64,000 bases of DNA from Bacillota bacterium (lineage in GTDB: Bacteria > Bacillota > Clostridia > Oscillospirales > Ruminococcaceae), in contig JAEWPV010000016.1 of assembly GCA_023460535.1 (NCBI GenBank), forward strand, positions 468,185 through 532,184, read 5' to 3'. Positions within the stretch are counted from its first letter, which is position 1. Every line of letters begins with the position of its first letter. The notes under the pieces are model-generated. The model worked only from the letters and a program-made list of their open reading frames with translations. It was not told the DNA's origin and made no database searches. Below are positions 25,900 through 33,659 of this stretch, piece after piece. The translations under genes were made by a program, and so were the position numbers.

Positions 25900-26901
25900 C
25901 TATCCCCGCTTTGCTTCATCATCCAACCAAATGGGGGAGGAGAACATGGGGTCGGCGGCGCGGTTTTCCTCAACATAATCCGCATCATCACGCCCACGAC
26001 GAACTACAAAGCCCAGCCGCTGCCAGCGCTTCTCCACTGCCGACGGCGTGTGCTGGTGCTCATGGTCCTGCTCTTTGTGCTCAGGTCGGGGTGTAAACCC
26101 TTTTCGAGCGGCATCGCGAACGTCATGGATATCCATGTGCGAAAGGTCTTCGCCGGCTGTAGCCTGTCTGGCTTGTGTCTGATGCTTTGGCGCACTCATC
26201 TCATCGGCTTCAAATGCCGCCGTATCGGGGTTCGGGTCTACCGAATCGCTTTGCGTATCCTCGCGTATGCCGGCGGTCGCGTGAATAAATCCGTCAATAT
26301 CCGCCAGACGGTTCGCAATGCTCTCGCCCAGCTCATCCAGGTCCTGGTGCATCTCTTCCAAATCGTTGTTGCCAAGACCAACGGGATAATCTTCATCGCT
26401 TTGCTCTGTGCGCCCTCTTACAACAGAAAGCGGCGCACTGTAACCGGACGAATCGGGTTCAAGCAAAATAGCCGCAAGCCGCCTGCGCATCTGCTCCAGC
26501 CGTTCGTTCTCGCGCTCGGCATACAGCAGGCTTTCGCGCAGTGCCTGATTTTCTCGCGCGCTGTTTTCAAACGCGCGCGAAAGCCGTTTTGCGCGTTGAC
26601 GGTTTTGCTCAAACGCCGTTCTGCAGCGCGAAAGGTCGCTCATCAGGGCAGTAGCCTGCTGTTCCAGCTCCTCCTCGCGTCGTTGCTGCGCAACCAGACG
26701 GTGTTCCAACGTGCCGATGCGTGTCTCCAGCTCGCCCACACGCGAAACAAGCCGCGTATTCTCCTGCCGCACCGAGCTAATTATTGACTGATATTTATGC
26801 TCCGCAGTCTTTGCATCCGCAGCCAGCTGCTCTATATAGGTCGTGACGTCACGCTTATGATAGCCGCCGACCGAAACTCTAAAGTTGTTGCGATTACCCA
26901 T
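25900..26901 (-). CDS. DivIVA-like coiled-coil protein (333 aa)
   Basis: The N-terminus FRVSVGGYHKRDVTTYIEQL resembles the membrane-binding DivIVA start (F...GY...V..fl). A long coiled coil covers about residues 28-145 (LVSRVGELETRIGTLEHRLVAQQ and onward). A polar, His/Glu-rich disordered tail follows (EHKEQDHEHQH), and the last 50 residues are more ordered with basic and aromatic residues. Such proteins mark division sites or poles. CTTAAGGAGG precedes the ATG. Assignment to a named DivIVA member is not possible; the role is inferred only from the N-terminus and coil. Confidence 0.7.
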   Translation of the reverse strand: MGNRNNFRVSVGGYHKRDVTTYIEQLAADAKTAEHKYQSIISSVRQENTRLVSRVGELETRIGTLEHRLVAQQRREEELEQQATALMSDLSRCRTAFEQNRQRAKRLSRAFENSARENQALRESLLYAERENERLEQMRRRLAAILLEPDSSGYSAPLSVVRGRTEQSDEDYPVGLGNNDLEEMHQDLDELGESIANRLADIDGFIHATAGIREDTQSDSVDPNPDTAAFEADEMSAPKHQTQARQATAGEDLSHMDIHDVRDAARKGFTPRPEHKEQDHEHQHTPSAVEKRWQRLGFVVRRGRDDADYVEENRAADPMFSSPIWLDDEAKRG

Positions 26902-27064
26902 AAAAACGCCTCCTTAAGCGGAGCGGTAAACTATTATTTTGGTTGTATAACTCGCTAGTTGGGGGACGAGAAAAAAGAGCCAACAGTTACAGTATATCAG
27001 ATGATTAAAAAAATACAATTAAAAATATATACCGTGCATCCGTTACACTGCATTTTGCCGTGGC

Positions 27065-27093
27065 TTGACAGAAAAAGCGCGGTATATGATAAT
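27065..27093 (+). promoter_or_regulatory. Sigma-A promoter of mltG
   Basis: Perfect TTGACA (27065-27070), 17-bp spacer, GATAAT (27088-27093). The leader then contains an AGGTGTT/AACACCT hairpin (27103-27122) followed by TATTTTAT. Confidence 0.7.
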
Positions 27094-27146
27094 TAATGAG
27101 GCAGGTGTTTTGGCGAACACCTTATTTTATAGAAACGAGGACTGCC

Positions 27147-28076
27147 ATGATGAACCACACCATGACAATCTGTCGCAAGCCATTTACTGCTCGTTATTGT
27201 GTGCTGGCGCTAGTCGGCGCATGTTGTTTGCTGTTTGCGTCCTGCGGGCTGTTCGAAGGAGACCGGGATATTTCCTCATCCCCTCTTCCGCCGTCATCCT
27301 CCCAGCCCGCACCAAGTGTCCCGACTACCGTGCAAGTTACCCTTGAGGAAGGGCTGACGGCACATGAGATTGCCGACCAGCTGGAGGTAAACGGTGTGTG
27401 CAGCGCAGCGGGTTTTCTTGCCGCGCTTACCAAGGAGGCATATGACTACCCGTTCCTTGCTCAAATTCCAGAGGACGAGCGCATTTATCTGCGGCTTGAA
27501 GGATATCTGTTTGCCGATACCTACGAGTTTTACCCGGACGAAGACCCCACGACCGTTATCGAACGGTTTTTAGCCAACTTTGGCGCACAGGTTAATGATG
27601 AGCTGCTTGCTGAAATACAGCGGCAGGGCATTACGCTGCACCAGGCAATTACACTGGCGTCGATTATACAGGAGGAGGCAAGCGATCCTGCCGAGATGCC
27701 GATGGTGTCGTCGGTGTTTCACAACCGCCTACAATCACCCGATTACCCAAAGCTGCAATCGGATGTTACGATCTTTTACGTAAGGCAAAGCATTTATCCG
27801 TTTGTTACCGACGAGGAGAAAACCGTTTTCTATAACGCCTATAGTACCTATGAGCGCAAAGACCTTCCGGTCGGTCCAATCTGCAACCCGGGACTTGAAG
27901 CGATTAAGGCGGCGCTATACCCGGCGAAGTCCGATTATTACTTTTTCTTAACCGATAAGACGGGTAAGTTTTACTATGCAAAAACCTTTGCGGTTCACAG
28001 CGCGAACTGGGAGCAAGCAAAGGCGGTTAACGCCGCGATAAACGCAGGGTCACAAAGCGACCCCTCCGGCGAATAG
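27147..28076 (+). CDS. mltG: Endolytic transglycosylase MltG-like lipoprotein
   Basis: 309 residues. A signal peptide ends at a lipobox-like LLFASC, unusual because most MltG proteins keep a membrane anchor. A Ser/Pro-rich linker follows, then a LysM-like segment (VQVTLEEGLTAHEIADQL) and the YceG catalytic domain with RLEGYLFADTYEFY and the catalytic Glu in ASIIQEEASDPAEMP. The conserved QSDVTIFY and DLPVGPICNPGLEAIKAAL motifs are present. It cuts nascent glycan strands outside the membrane. The start at 27147 follows ACGAGG. In many Firmicutes mltG follows ruvX; here four kb separate them. Confidence 0.92.
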   Translation: MMNHTMTICRKPFTARYCVLALVGACCLLFASCGLFEGDRDISSSPLPPSSSQPAPSVPTTVQVTLEEGLTAHEIADQLEVNGVCSAAGFLAALTKEAYDYPFLAQIPEDERIYLRLEGYLFADTYEFYPDEDPTTVIERFLANFGAQVNDELLAEIQRQGITLHQAITLASIIQEEASDPAEMPMVSSVFHNRLQSPDYPKLQSDVTIFYVRQSIYPFVTDEEKTVFYNAYSTYERKDLPVGPICNPGLEAIKAALYPAKSDYYFFLTDKTGKFYYAKTFAVHSANWEQAKAVNAAINAGSQSDPSGE

Positions 28077-28107
28077 ACTTTTATAGCGAATTAGCTATAG
28101 CATTGCA

Positions 28108-28139
28108 ATACCGGTACCCAAACGGGCACCGGTATTTGT
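28108..28139. terminator. Terminator after mltG
   Basis: ATACCGGTACCC / GGGCACCGGTAT, with TTGTG following. A GAATTAGCTATAG scrap just before it (28088-28100) resembles the right end of the dispersed repeat. Confidence 0.7.
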
Positions 28140-28172
28140 GTCGTTCTCGTCGTATTCGCAAGGCTTTAACAG

Positions 28173-28688
28173 CTATGCCTGTTTTGCCTCTTGGTCTGGC
28201 TTCAGCTGCCCGGCAATAAAACCTACGACTTCGTCCGGCTCGATATGAAGTACATGCGCCAACTCCTCATACAAAAGAGCCTCGGCTTCCTTCATTACGC
28301 GCTCGTCGGCGGCGTGGAACTTCTTGCCCGCTTTTGCCTTTTCATCCCGGTTTAAATAGATCGTTTTAATCAACCTTACCAGGTCTTCATGGCTGCCGTT
28401 TTTTAACAGGATGTTAAACTGTTGTTTTCTCTGCTGCTCGTTCTCAATCCATTGCGTTTGGGCGTCGGGCATAAGCTGAATCAGGTCATACACCTCTTGC
28501 TTTGAGAGAAGGCTGCGAATCTTTATCTTTTCGTTGTCTACCGGGCAGTAAATCGTAGACCTTTCATGGTAAACGGGCTTTAAGATATAATACAACACCT
28601 CTTCCGCGCCAAACTTCTCAGGGCGGATATCAACAATCGTACAAACGCCGGAATTCCCGTACATCACGGTATCATTTACGCAAAACAC
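28173..28688 (-). CDS. CarD/CdnL family transcriptional regulator
   Basis: A 171-residue RNA-polymerase-binding protein. The N-terminal Tudor-like domain reads VNDTVMYGNSGVCTIVDIRPEKFG...YYILKPVY, and the all-helical DNA-binding domain covers about residues 60-160. Family members stabilise open promoter complexes, often on rRNA promoters and under stress. Clostridial genomes usually have several paralogues. TTGGAGGTAGTAAATC lies upstream of its GTG/ATG-region start. It is preceded by a promoter and a structured leader of about 140 nt. Confidence 0.9.
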   Translation of the reverse strand: MFCVNDTVMYGNSGVCTIVDIRPEKFGAEEVLYYILKPVYHERSTIYCPVDNEKIKIRSLLSKQEVYDLIQLMPDAQTQWIENEQQRKQQFNILLKNGSHEDLVRLIKTIYLNRDEKAKAGKKFHAADERVMKEAEALLYEELAHVLHIEPDEVVGFIAGQLKPDQEAKQA

Positions 28689-28835
28689 GATTTACTACCT
28701 CCAATCGTTTTATCGGTGAATTGTTTGGTCGGAACGGCGGTTCTGGCTGGTAAGGCAGCCCGCCAAAAAGAAAAAAGGCGGCTCGCCGATAACCGGACCT
28801 GCGTTCTGTCATCGTTAACCACTTGCTGCTTGTTT

Positions 28836-28864
28836 ATTATATCATAAAATAAACAAAAATGTAA
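28836..28864 (-). promoter_or_regulatory. Sigma-A promoter of the carD-family gene
   Basis: On the minus strand: TTACAT (28864-28859), 17-bp spacer, perfect TATAAT (28841-28836). The leader to 28688 contains a GGCTG/CAGCC hairpin inside GGCGG/CCGCC (about 28732-28762) and a T-rich stretch. Confidence 0.65.
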
Positions 28865-28942
28865 TGGCAGAACTATTCAAAAATAACAATACATTTTGCC
28901 TGTTATATAAGGTTATTGACCAAAACAGCTATAATTGTAACG

Positions 28943-28984
28943 CAAAACACACCGCAAAAGGGGTTGCCCCCTCCTTGCGGTGTG
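28943..28984 (-). terminator. Minus-strand terminator downstream of the 59-aa gene
   Basis: CACACCGCAA / TTGCGGTGTG with inner GGGG/CCCC, followed on the minus strand by TTTTGCG. Confidence 0.7.
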
Positions 28985-28997
28985 ATACAATGTCTCC

Positions 28998-29102
28998 ATA
29001 AGGCTGTAAAGATTGGTGTATGCCTACAACGCGGGTAGCTGTGCGTTGTGGCTAAACCTGTTATAGGGTACACGGGGATCGCGCGTACTTGGGCAAAGAG
29101 GG
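28998..29102. ncRNA. Candidate structured RNA or structured 3' UTR, strand uncertain
   Basis: About 105 nt without coding potential but with several possible stems: ACAACGC/GCGTTGT, CCT/AGG, TACACG/CGCGTA and, on the plus strand, a closing pairing of TGTAAAGA with TCTTTATA beyond 29102. Upstream on the plus strand, TTGCCC (28964)-16 bp-TACAAT (28986) could be a promoter. On the minus strand the same DNA is the 3' UTR of the 59-aa gene, ending at the 28943-28984 terminator. I could not match it to a known RNA family. Confidence 0.3.
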
Positions 29103-29282
29103 TTAAACCCGGCTCTTTATAATAAAATACAGAACCAGCACCAAAATTGGCAGCAACAAAGTAGCACAGCCCAACCTTCGAATCGGCGAACGCCGCTTTT
29201 CATTGGGTGAGGAGGCACGGGGCTTGCTTTGCTTCTGCTCTTGTTCAAGAAACCTTCCGTTTTTAAAGATGCCGTAGTTCAC
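29103..29282 (-). CDS. Small single-pass membrane protein (59 aa)
   Basis: A 59-codon frame starting GTG at 29282, behind AAAAGGAGCACAGC, an excellent ribosome site with 7-nt spacing. The N-terminal 35 residues are basic and polar (KNGRFLEQEQKQSKPRAS), followed by one hydrophobic helix (about residues 38-55, GCATLLLPILVLVLYFII) and a short basic end. The positive-inside rule puts the long N-terminus in the cytoplasm. It lies 39 nt after the YdbC-like gene in the same direction and is probably co-transcribed. No known family was recognised. Confidence 0.6.
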   Translation of the reverse strand: MNYGIFKNGRFLEQEQKQSKPRASSPNEKRRSPIRRLGCATLLLPILVLVLYFIIKSRV

Positions 29283-29321
29283 GCTGTGCTCCTTTTCCGC
29301 TTGTAATCATGCCGCTGGTGA

Positions 29322-29546
29322 TTACAAGTCGTCGATTTCGTTAAGCAAACGCTTTAGCTGTGCGGCCTCTTCGCGCGAAAGGGTAATGCCCTTTGCCATC
29401 TTTTGATGATCCGGCGACCACTCGCGCAGGTCAAACTTTGCTTCGCGGTCATTCCAGCTCACAAGATTAAGTTCCTTGGTCCAGCCTTTTGCGTTCTCGC
29501 TTAATACACCGAGTTCTTTGGTAATTTTATAAGTAATTTCTGCCAT
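29322..29546 (-). CDS. YdbC-like PC4-fold single-stranded DNA-binding protein
   Basis: A 74-residue protein matching the YdbC family: MAEITYKITKELGVLSENAKGWTKELNLVSWNDREAKFDLREWSPDHQKMAKGITL. The KFDLREWSPDH.KM.KGITL motif is the hallmark. It has the PC4 (Whirly-like) fold and binds single-stranded DNA as a dimer; a transcription-related role is proposed for the family. The start at 29546 follows GAGAGGAAACAAA; an upstream in-frame start adds ten unconserved residues. Confidence 0.9.
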   Translation of the reverse strand: MAEITYKITKELGVLSENAKGWTKELNLVSWNDREAKFDLREWSPDHQKMAKGITLSREEAAQLKRLLNEIDDL

Positions 29547-29680
29547 TTTGTTTCCTCTCATCCTCCGTTTAATCACAAAACGCTATGTATGCGTCGGTAT
29601 AATCATAGACATTCCCGCTACATCTGTCAAGCGGTAATGGTCGTGACAGTGATTCGTTTCAGCAGCAGGACGGGTGTTTG

Positions 29681-29709
29681 TTGCATTCTTGTTGCGCCGC
29701 TAGTATAAT
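29681..29709 (+). promoter_or_regulatory. Sigma-A promoter of the pullulanase gene
   Basis: TTGCAT (29681-29686), 17-bp spacer, perfect TATAAT (29704-29709). Confidence 0.6.
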
Positions 29710-29845
29710 TGACCATAGCAGTGACCAAAAGGCAAAATCAACAGCCCGTACGCTCTTGTTCCTCTCTGCATTATGTATGCTTACTGAGCAAGGCGGAGCA
29801 GATACATAGCACCCCATACAAGCCCCGAAAGGCAGGAACACCGCG

Positions 29846-32062
29846 ATGAAAATGGTTTTGGCATCGATTACAGAACTAAACAGGCTTACCGTTTATACCG
29901 ACAGCCCGGTAACCGGCGAGATTATGGGGGATATTCGCGTAAGGAGCGGTAACCAGCCGCAGCCGATTGCAGGGGTGGCGATGCACGGTGATGGCATGGG
30001 GTTTGACGTCTTCTTGCCCCGGCAGCTGGAGCTGGGGGAGAACACAACCGTCTCTTTGGCAGAGGAAAGTATCTCGTGCGGTATTGACTACCACCTCTAC
30101 GACACGCCAGCGTTCGAGGCACGGTATTTTTACGGCGGCGCGCTGGGCGCGTTTATCCAAAAGGGTAACACCGTTTTTCGCCTCTGGGCACCTGTGGCGA
30201 GCAGCGTGGTGCTTTGTCTGTACCGCGGTGCGGACACACAGCCCGATCGAATGATTCCGCTGACACGTGGGCCAAAAGGCGTATTTTATACTGTAGTTCC
30301 GGGCAATCTTCACGGTGTGTGCTACACCTATGAGGTGACGGTACAAAGCAAAACCAATCATTGTGTCGACCCCTACGCAAGGGCGGCTACCGAAAATGCG
30401 CTCAGAGGCGTTGTGGTCGATCTCGGCAAGACCAACCCGACCGGCTGGGAGCGGGACGGTCACGTTCTGCCGCAATCCTCCACCGACGCGATTTTGTACG
30501 AGACGCATGTGCGTGACTTTACCGTCTCGCCCGATTCAGGAGTTCGTCACAAGGGGAAGTTTCTGGGTTTTGCTGAGCGGGGCACAAAAAATAGTCACGG
30601 GCACAAGACGGGGCTTGACCATCTTGTGGAGCTGGGTATCACCCATGTGCACCTCATGCCGGTGATGGATTACGCGACGGTGGACGAAACCAAGCTGGAA
30701 GAGGGAGGCTACAACTGGGGTTACGATCCGCTTAGCTACTTTGTGCCGGACGGCTCATACAGTATTAAACCGGGTGACGGACCGCTGCGAATCAAGGAGC
30801 TGAAAACCCTTGTGCAAGCATTGCACAAAAACGGCATCGGCGTGGTGCTGGATGTGGTGTATAACCACACCTATTCGGTAGAAGCCTCGCCGCTTAATGT
30901 TGTTATGCCCGATTATTACTACCGCAAAAGCGCTGGCTGCCTTTCCAACGGCTCGGGCTGCGGCAACGAGCTTGCCAGCGAGCGTGGAATGGTACGCCGA
31001 CTGATGACCGACTCGCTGCTGTATTGGGTTAATGAGTATCATGTGGACGGCTTTCGCTTTGATCTGATGGGGGTGCACGACATCACTACCATGAACTATA
31101 TTCGCCATAAGCTCGATGAGATTGACTGCCGCATCATCGTTTATGGAGAGGGCTGGCAAGGTGGTCCCAGCGCACTGCCCTATGACAGCGCCGCGACCAA
31201 ATACAATGCCGAGAAGCTGGACGACCGCATCGCGTTGTTTAATGATGATCTGCGCGACGCGTTAAAGGGGAATGCGTTTGACGCAACCGCAAAAGGGTAT
31301 CTGGGCGGTGCGTTGGATGCGGGGCACAATGCGGGCTTTACCGAGCATATCAAATCCGGCATGGTGGGGGCGATTTATCATCCCCATGTAATGTACCATA
31401 ACGGCAACCACCCGTTTGCCAAGCGCCCCACCCAAACGGTCACCTACAATTCCTCTCACGACAACTACACGCTGTTTGACAAGCTTACCCTTGCAAACCC
31501 GGATTTAGACGAAGAAATGCTGATTCGACTAAACAAGCTGGCGGCGGCAATCATTCTTACCTCACAGGGCATAGCGTTTTTACATGCGGGCGAGGAACTG
31601 CTGCGCCGAAAGAAGCGAGCAGACGGCAGCTTTGAGCACAACAGTTACAACTCCCCCGACTCGGTCAATCAAATTGAGTGGGGGCGCAAGCACCGATACC
31701 GTGCAGTGTTTGATTATTATAAAGGGCTTATCGCGTTTCGGCGCGCCCATAAGGCGTTGCGTATCACCACGGCGGAGGATACCGCGCGGTTTGTTCGGTT
31801 TCTGTACACCCAGCCCGAAAACCGACTGTGCTGCCGCATTGCGGCGGCCGAGGTGGGGGACTGCGCACAGCGTATTGTTGTGATTATAAACCCAACCACA
31901 GACCCGTTCGAATGCCGGTATGTATCCGAGGCTGAGAATGATACACAGGGCTACTATGTGTACGCCGACGCCGAGCATGCGGGCAACACGCCGCTGTATC
32001 CGGTGACTGAAGAGTCGGTTACCGTGCCGCCCGTGTCGGTACTGATATTGGTAAAACGGTAA
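29846..32062 (+). CDS. pulA: Type I pullulanase (GH13)
   Basis: A 738-residue alpha-1,6-glucan debranching enzyme. It has an N-terminal beta domain, a CBM48-like module (about residues 95-190, FRLWAPVASSVVLCLY) and the GH13 barrel. The type I motif YNWGYDP is at about residue 292. Barrel regions are VLDVVYNHTY (about 333), DGFRFDLMGVHD with the nucleophile Asp (about 399), YGEGW with the acid Glu (about 431) and SSHDN (about 535). There is no signal peptide, so it acts inside the cell on glycogen or imported maltodextrins. It has its own promoter and terminator. Confidence 0.95.
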   Translation: MKMVLASITELNRLTVYTDSPVTGEIMGDIRVRSGNQPQPIAGVAMHGDGMGFDVFLPRQLELGENTTVSLAEESISCGIDYHLYDTPAFEARYFYGGALGAFIQKGNTVFRLWAPVASSVVLCLYRGADTQPDRMIPLTRGPKGVFYTVVPGNLHGVCYTYEVTVQSKTNHCVDPYARAATENALRGVVVDLGKTNPTGWERDGHVLPQSSTDAILYETHVRDFTVSPDSGVRHKGKFLGFAERGTKNSHGHKTGLDHLVELGITHVHLMPVMDYATVDETKLEEGGYNWGYDPLSYFVPDGSYSIKPGDGPLRIKELKTLVQALHKNGIGVVLDVVYNHTYSVEASPLNVVMPDYYYRKSAGCLSNGSGCGNELASERGMVRRLMTDSLLYWVNEYHVDGFRFDLMGVHDITTMNYIRHKLDEIDCRIIVYGEGWQGGPSALPYDSAATKYNAEKLDDRIALFNDDLRDALKGNAFDATAKGYLGGALDAGHNAGFTEHIKSGMVGAIYHPHVMYHNGNHPFAKRPTQTVTYNSSHDNYTLFDKLTLANPDLDEEMLIRLNKLAAAIILTSQGIAFLHAGEELLRRKKRADGSFEHNSYNSPDSVNQIEWGRKHRYRAVFDYYKGLIAFRRAHKALRITTAEDTARFVRFLYTQPENRLCCRIAAAEVGDCAQRIVVIINPTTDPFECRYVSEAENDTQGYYVYADAEHAGNTPLYPVTEESVTVPPVSVLILVKR

Positions 32063-32099
32063 AAAAACGGCCACCCCGCAGTAGGGATGGCCGTTTGTA
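32061..32099 (+). terminator. Terminator after pulA
   Basis: AAACGGCCACCCC / GGGATGGCCGTTT followed by GT. The reverse side (AAAAAAA upstream) could also serve the converging 32238 gene. Confidence 0.8.
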
Positions 32100-32237
32100 T
32101 TCATTCCCACGTCCATGTTGTTTTATTCTCCGTCCCAAGCCTGAAAAGCAAGGGCTGCTTGCGTAATCCCATCAGAGCAATCTCAATTGATTATCCGACA
32201 GCGACCGACTTAATATGAGAAGGTGTCGGTAATAAGC

Positions 32238-32693
32238 TTAGTTTTCCACTGCCAATACACTCAGGACGGCGTTTTGAATCGTCAGTCCGGGTGTGATATC
32301 GATAACCGAGTTGGTGGAAAGCTCTATGGAATAGGTGTAGAAGTCAGGCTTAACATTCGCGTCAAAGAATTGGAACGAGAATGCCTCCGCTTCCAGAACA
32401 TCCACAAGGGTAGAGAAGGTGTAGGTTGAACCCACGTTTGCGTTGGTGCCGTCACTGGAGGTGCGGCGAATCTGGAAGTTCAGGGTTACGGAAATGCCCA
32501 GAGGAAGACTGATAATGCTGGTGAAAGTAAGGAGGTTGTTCGCGCTGACCATGCCACGTGTATCGATGGCTGTGGATACGACATTCAGAGGTTCGGCAAA
32601 CAGCGTCGTAATGATCGGAAGAGGACCGGCGCCGCCGCTGGATGCGTTAAGCGCAACTTGATCACCGCGCCATGAATTTGAACTGCATCTCAT
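32238..32693 (-). CDS. DUF4489-like protein (about 151 aa)
   Basis: A beta-rich protein with NVVSTAIDTRGMVSANNLLTF, then FTSIISLPLGISVTLNFQIRR and TYTFSTLVDVLEAEAFSFQFFD. This pattern matches clostridial DUF4489 proteins, which I associate with spore or surface layers. There is no signal peptide. The start at 32693 gives MRCSSNSW; AGGTGG lies 10 nt upstream, while the ATG at 32702 would leave only 1 nt. The neighbour at 32807-33460 is also on the minus strand. Confidence 0.6.
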   Translation of the reverse strand: MRCSSNSWRGDQVALNASSGGAGPLPIITTLFAEPLNVVSTAIDTRGMVSANNLLTFTSIISLPLGISVTLNFQIRRTSSDGTNANVGSTYTFSTLVDVLEAEAFSFQFFDANVKPDFYTYSIELSTNSVIDITPGLTIQNAVLSVLAVEN

Positions 32694-32806
32694 TTGGTTC
32701 ATACCACCTGTATTTGATATTTTTACTTTTCACATCCTGTACTTTATCATATTCATCGGCTCGACAAAATGTGCGGCGTGTCGTGCTTATGTGATGATGC
32801 CCACAA

Positions 32807-33460
32807 TTATATGTCAGCGCAGTCGTCTTGGTGGGCGAACACTCTGCGGATGTAGATCTGCTTGCCGGTCTTCAGGTCGCTTACCGAGAGAACCTCCCAT
32901 TTCCCGTCCTTGTTCTGTATCAGGGTGGAAAGAGCGTTTTCTGGATCAATAATTGCGCGGTATTGCGCGCGAATGTCAACTTTTTGCGTGATATCCCCGC
33001 TCTTGCAGTCAATTCTGGTATGCTCCTGCAGCACGGCAAACGCCGCCTCAAAGTGCTGATGCACAGGCAGGATCTCTCCTAGAATCGAAAAGGTTTTTTG
33101 CAAGAACGCGTGTCGTATGTAAAGCTTGCCTGGGTGGGTTGGGCAAACAAAAAACGAAATGTCGCTATCCTGTGTTAAAGCGCGGCTTAGGCGGTTGAGC
33201 GACCGCTCACCGTCCTTGTCAAACTGATACACCGAATTGATTCGCCGGTTATTGATACCAACAGATAAAACCCCTTCATGGTAAACGCTTTGCATCGCAA
33301 TGCCGTCCAGCACATACACCCCTTCGAAGCTAACCCTCGTTTTCCATCCGACCGGATCCTGCTCGGTTAGGACTGTTACACCTTGCGGCAGGCAAATATC
33401 CGTTTCTGTGTTCATTTTACTTTGTGTGCCGGGGATTTTTTTGCGAATACCATGGCTCAT
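32807..33460 (-). CDS. Hypothetical protein (217 aa)
   Basis: A soluble, mixed alpha/beta protein that I do not recognise. The start at 33460 follows AAAAGGAGTGCGTAAC; a GTG 9 nt earlier lies inside the ribosome site. Noticeable segments are GVYVLDGIAMQSVYHEGVLS, RSLNRLSRALTQDSDISFF and the C-terminal KWEVLSVSDLKTGKQIYIRRVF. There is no signal peptide or membrane helix. Pairing with the DUF4489-like gene on the same strand suggests a spore-associated role, but this is only positional inference. Confidence 0.7.
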   Translation of the reverse strand: MSHGIRKKIPGTQSKMNTETDICLPQGVTVLTEQDPVGWKTRVSFEGVYVLDGIAMQSVYHEGVLSVGINNRRINSVYQFDKDGERSLNRLSRALTQDSDISFFVCPTHPGKLYIRHAFLQKTFSILGEILPVHQHFEAAFAVLQEHTRIDCKSGDITQKVDIRAQYRAIIDPENALSTLIQNKDGKWEVLSVSDLKTGKQIYIRRVFAHQDDCADI

Positions 33461-33590
33461 GTTACGCACTCCTTTTATACTTTTTCGATGCAGACATACC
33501 CAAAGTATATTAGAATGACGGGGTAAATTATGCCTTTGAAAAAAGACGAGCGGGGAGGGGATGGTTTACCCAGATGAAATAAGGCAAAGC

Positions 33591-33646
33591 AAAAAGCCGC
33601 ATCCTAACAACGGAGAAAATATCCCCGGTTACGATGCGGCCTTATT
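33591..33646. terminator. Bidirectional terminator
   Basis: The outer stem GCCGCATC / GATGCGGC, with the TAAC/GTTA extension, encloses GGAGA..ATCCCC. A runs and TTATTT flank it. It lies after the F420-ligase-like gene. Confidence 0.7.
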
Positions 33647-33659
33647 TATGCGTTTTTCG

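Noticed and set aside
28916..28935. TTGACC and TATAAT boxes close together
   Set aside because: Only 8 bp separate them, far from the required 16-18 bp.
32061..32237. Possible small gene between pulA and the DUF4489-like gene
   Set aside because: No ribosome site with an adequate frame; the region holds a terminator and unstructured sequence.
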